A DNA stretch of 64,000 nt from Rhizobium sp. BK313. Its GTDB lineage: Bacteria; Pseudomonadota; Alphaproteobacteria; Rhizobiales; Rhizobiaceae. Location of the stretch: the NCBI RefSeq assembly GCF_014193655.1, contig NZ_JACHZQ010000009.1, forward strand, positions 186,001-250,000. The letters run 5' to 3'. Positions 61,577-64,000 of this stretch are shown here, piece after piece. The notes under the pieces were generated by a model. That model did no database searches, was not told the DNA's origin, and saw nothing but the letters and a program-made list of their open reading frames with translations. A program made the translations under genes and the position numbers. Numbering within the stretch: position 1 is the first letter of the stretch; every line of letters starts with the position of its first letter.

Positions 61577-62077
61577 TTACTTCTTCTGAGCGGCCTGACA
61601 CTCACGCAATGCCTTGAACGCAGCATCGGTACCAGTGAGGTTCAGTACTATCGGGTCGCGTCCTTTCGCGGTGATCGTCAGCGCTTTCTTCTTGGCAAGA
61701 CCATAGATGAAATCGAGATTATTGAAGGGAACGACTGCGCCGTCGAACCCCTCCATCTCCTGTCCCGTAGCTACACCCGTAAACTTCTCGCCATCGATGT
61801 CGAATACGACCGAGAGCTTTTCACCTGCGGTAACGTTCTTGGGTTTCTTGGAGTAGAGCGCCAGATAGCCGCGCAGGTCGGCAGTCGCATCGATGCCGAT
61901 CTCCGCCTGTGTACCCGCGGCGGAGTTCTCCTTTGCAATAAGGCAACCCGGACCCATCTTCTCATTGACAAATACGTCCCAACCAGCCGCTGAGCCATAT
62001 TTCTTGAACATTTCCGCGGCTTCACATGGAACAGTGAGGATTGCAGCTGCTAGGATAGTCTGAACGAATAGTTGCAT
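61577..62077 (-). CDS. Small secreted protein, invasion-associated-like fold
   Basis: A 166-residue exported protein with signal peptide MQLFVQTILAAAILTVPCEA. The mature part has GWDVFVNEKMGPGCLIAKE, GEKLSVVFDIDGEKF and LNLTGTDAAFKALRECQ, with a Cys in the first and last parts, a layout like IalB-type periplasmic proteins. I chose the ATG at 62077, with GGAGAA upstream. Function unknown. Confidence 0.65.
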   Translation of the reverse strand: MQLFVQTILAAAILTVPCEAAEMFKKYGSAAGWDVFVNEKMGPGCLIAKENSAAGTQAEIGIDATADLRGYLALYSKKPKNVTAGEKLSVVFDIDGEKFTGVATGQEMEGFDGAVVPFNNLDFIYGLAKKKALTITAKGRDPIVLNLTGTDAAFKALRECQAAQKK

Positions 62078-62460
62078 GATCTTCTCCTGTGCTCTGCTTT
62101 GAGTGAAAATGGCGCGACGATATGTCACGCACCAAAACTTTAACATATTTAGGCCAGTACAACCCCTTGTTTGTTGTTGCGGCTCTCTCGAACCGATCCC
62201 AGGCCATGCTGACAAGCAGATTGCTGCCATCCCTTTGGACGTTCATCGCGCCCGCCGACTATGTCTTTGTGGCGTGTACGAAGCGATCTGTTTCGGATTC
62301 AATGGGCTTTTGGCGTCTTCGGATTAGTGAAGGAGGAGGACGGTTCCAAAGTGGCCTGGAGCGGCCGTTGGGCGATCCGTGTCAATGAAGATCCGGCCGA
62401 CCTCCTCTGTCACATCGACGAAGTGGAAGGGCCGCGGCAAGTGACGAAAGAGCCGACGAG
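62078..62460. other. Intergenic stretch between secreted protein and LacI genes
   Basis: Plus-strand frames at 62122 and 62261 lack ribosome sites, and the second overlaps the LacI gene end. I see no recognisable protein, RNA or repeat here. Confidence 0.5.
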
Positions 62461-63483
62461 TCAGTTTCCCGCTGGCATATTATACGGCGTGATAATTTCC
62501 ACTGCGGACAGCACGGCCGGCGCGACGCGTCCTTTCACCAGACCGCTCATAATTACTCGAAATGCCGAACGCGCGTCTGTTCGCAGGTCGTGATGCAGCA
62601 CAAAATCGATCTTATTCGCGGCGAGCAGTGCACGATTGTCGGCATCGAGATCATGCGCGACAAAAATGCGGATCTGCCTACCGGCCTCCTCGAAGGCAGC
62701 GAGCACGGCTCTGTTTCCGCCGCCAATGGAATAGACCGCGTTGATCGCCGCATCCGCCGCTATGGCGCGAGTGGCAAGGATCCCCGTGGCGGCGTCGGCG
62801 CCATGGCCCTCGCTGATCTCGGTCACGCCGATCTGCGGATAGCGCTCGCGAAGGACGCGGCGAAAACCGATCTCCCGTTCCTCCTCGCCGCGGAAGCGGC
62901 CGCTCGACAGGGTCACGAGGACCCTGGCCGAGGCACCGTCAAAGCAATTCCCGACAAGATAGGCCGCTGTCTCGCCGGCGGCGCGGTTGTCGGCGCCTGC
63001 GTAACCTGCTCGGGAAGAATTCGGAAGGTCCGTCACCAAGGTTACGACAGTGATGCCGGCTTTGGTCGCGCGCTCAACCGCAGCCACGATCTCGGGAATA
63101 TCAGGAGCCTTCAGCACAATCCCATGCGTGCCTCGCAGCCGGATACGATCGAGCAGCTGCACCAATTCAACGGGCTTCATGACTTCGGCAAAATGAAAAC
63201 GGCAGCGAAAGACCGTCGGCAGGAAGGTCGCTACTTCTGCTTCGAAGGCGGCACGCACGGCATCGGAAAATCGCTCCGGTGTTTCCATGACGATATCGAT
63301 TGCAAGCGTACGGCCGCTCACCGCGATACTGGCCTGCTGTTTTTCCAGCTCGGCGATCGCCGCCTTCACCCGCATCTCGGTCTGCCGCCGCACGCCCGCC
63401 CGTCCGTTCAGCACCCGGTCGACGGTGGCCGTGCTGAGCCCCGCTTGAAAGGCGATGTCCTTGACGAGAAATGGATGTGACAT
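62461..63483 (-). CDS. LacI-family transcriptional regulator
   Basis: A 340-residue LacI regulator. Helix-turn-helix VKDIAFQAGLSTATVDRVLN with the hinge GRAGVR is at residues 6-30, followed by a ribose-binding-like effector domain (AGYAGADNRAAGETAAYLV, VLVTLSSGRFRGEEERE). I chose the ATG at 63483, directly before the conserved domain. It is divergent from the dioxygenase gene at 63578 and is the probable regulator of that unit. Effector unknown, likely a sugar or polyol. Confidence 0.92.
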   Translation of the reverse strand: MSHPFLVKDIAFQAGLSTATVDRVLNGRAGVRRQTEMRVKAAIAELEKQQASIAVSGRTLAIDIVMETPERFSDAVRAAFEAEVATFLPTVFRCRFHFAEVMKPVELVQLLDRIRLRGTHGIVLKAPDIPEIVAAVERATKAGITVVTLVTDLPNSSRAGYAGADNRAAGETAAYLVGNCFDGASARVLVTLSSGRFRGEEEREIGFRRVLRERYPQIGVTEISEGHGADAATGILATRAIAADAAINAVYSIGGGNRAVLAAFEEAGRQIRIFVAHDLDADNRALLAANKIDFVLHHDLRTDARSAFRVIMSGLVKGRVAPAVLSAVEIITPYNMPAGN

Positions 63484-63520
63484 GCGGTTCGTTCTGATGG
63501 TTTTTTGATGGATTTGTGAT

Positions 63521-63548
63521 CTATAGCAGGACAACATCTGCCGTATAG
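63521..63548. promoter_or_regulatory. Imperfect dyad between LacI and dioxygenase genes
   Basis: CTATAGCAG at the left and CTGCCGTATAG at the right form an imperfect inverted repeat centred about 55 bp from the dioxygenase start. It is less symmetrical than typical LacI operators, so this is only a candidate. Confidence 0.3.
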
Positions 63549-63577
63549 TGCCTTCATCAGAGATGGAGGAGCACCTG

Positions 63578-64000
63578 ATGAAATCAGACAATCTTCAAAA
63601 ATTGCGGGCTGACCGTGTCTGGTTGACCGAGGATACCTGCGACCTCGGCGATTTCCGGGCGCTGGCCGAGAAGACCACCTCGCTTTCCGACTATCCGACT
63701 GCCGATCACATCGAGAAAAATGTCCTGGTCTACGACAGCCGCAAGGTTCTGGCTGATATTGTCGATCCTCAAGGTCGCCGCGCCGTGCTCGCTGAAATCT
63801 GTGAAGCCTTCGGGGAAGGCCCAGGCGTCGTCGTCTTCAAACATGCCTACGAGGATCTCTCTGTCATCGACCGCGCCAGCGCGATTTTCGACGACATCAT
63901 AAACGAGCAGCACCGCACGGCCACCGGCGGCGGAGACCACTTCGCCAAGCCGGGCGCCAATGACCGCATCTGGAATTCGCTGGAAAAACATTGCCTCGCC
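63578..64000 (+). CDS. Phytanoyl-CoA dioxygenase-family protein, 5' part
   Basis: The first 141 codons of a gene that continues past the window end. The opening (VWLTEDTCDLGDFRALAEKT, KNVLVYDSRKVL, GPGVVVFKHAYEDL) and the segment HRTATGGGDHFAKPGANDRI resemble Fe(II)/2-oxoglutarate PhyH-type oxygenases found with LacI regulators in rhizobia. The metal-binding HxD is not yet reached, so activity cannot be judged. A GGAGGAGC ribosome site precedes the ATG. Confidence 0.7.
   Translation, partial: MKSDNLQKLRADRVWLTEDTCDLGDFRALAEKTTSLSDYPTADHIEKNVLVYDSRKVLADIVDPQGRRAVLAEICEAFGEGPGVVVFKHAYEDLSVIDRASAIFDDIINEQHRTATGGGDHFAKPGANDRIWNSLEKHCLA

Noticed and set aside
62122..62593. Overlapping plus-strand frames between the secreted-protein and LacI genes
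   Set aside because: No ribosome sites, no recognisable protein pattern, and the second runs into the 3' end of the LacI gene.
1..64000. CRISPR arrays, tRNA or rRNA genes, complete insertion sequences, rep origin
   Set aside because: No regularly spaced direct repeats, cloverleaf-forming sequence, transposase gene with terminal repeats or repABC-like gene was found on reading the window.

Overview
The window looks like part of a large secondary replicon (chromid or megaplasmid) of a Rhizobium-type alphaproteobacterium. The basis is the high-GC rhizobial codon style, minCDE of the kind that rhizobia carry on extrachromosomal replicons, several solute-uptake ABC systems, and catabolic genes known from Rhizobium and Agrobacterium. 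Organism and replicon are inferences; no 16S, tRNA or rep gene is present.

Layout. 0.4-2.2 kb: minC-minD-minE on the minus strand. 2.5-10.3 kb: a minus-strand signalling cluster. Five genes with 4-bp overlaps or very short gaps encode a PP2C/SpoIIE phosphatase receptor, two ATPase-like proteins (one degenerate) and two STAS-like proteins (one fused to a methyltransferase). They are flanked by a PAS-GGDEF-EAL protein and a degenerate EAL protein, which makes the cluster a duplicated variant of SiaABCD-type partner switching tied to c-di-GMP. 10.7-17.8 kb: a KTSC protein, otnK/otnC (four-carbon sugar acids) beside a CoA-transferase remnant, an osmoprotectant-type ABC importer and a LysR regulator.

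18-33 kb is an accessory catabolic island. It holds two paralogous Asp-nucleophile alpha/beta hydrolases, an LLM flavin monooxygenase, a flavin reductase, a MOSC-flavodoxin reductase-ferredoxin fusion, three SDRs, a sigma factor with a SnoaL tail, a CGNR regulator, a TMEM175-like channel, a Cys-less peroxiredoxin-like protein and a cobalt-type nitrile hydratase. Four places in it carry the same dyad, (A/G)TAACC-N19-GGTTA(C/T). It lies just upstream of the hydrolase/SDR operon (twice), the flavin reductase (twice) and the hydrolase/monooxygenase operon, and between the CGNR and TMEM175 genes. This points to one undescribed regulon that pairs the flavin reductase with the monooxygenase. Several proteins in the island have lost canonical catalytic residues.

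33-35.6 kb holds small proteins including a bS21 paralogue. 36-55.3 kb is a D-apiose/apionate locus: a FadR-type regulator, the RuBisCO-like decarboxylase oiaX, oiaK, apnO, a ribose-type ABC importer, apsD, apnL and dhaKL, then a second sugar ABC importer with an intracellular DUF5060/DUF4038-type glycosidase that may release apiose. A shared 13-bp box, CTCATYATACCAS, lies in front of three of its transcription units. 55.6-64 kb has MarR/cupin with a striking double operator, a mannonate dehydratase-like protein, a BKACE protein, GNAT, LysR/aldo-keto reductase, a small secreted protein, a LacI regulator and the start of a phytanoyl-CoA dioxygenase gene that runs off the window.
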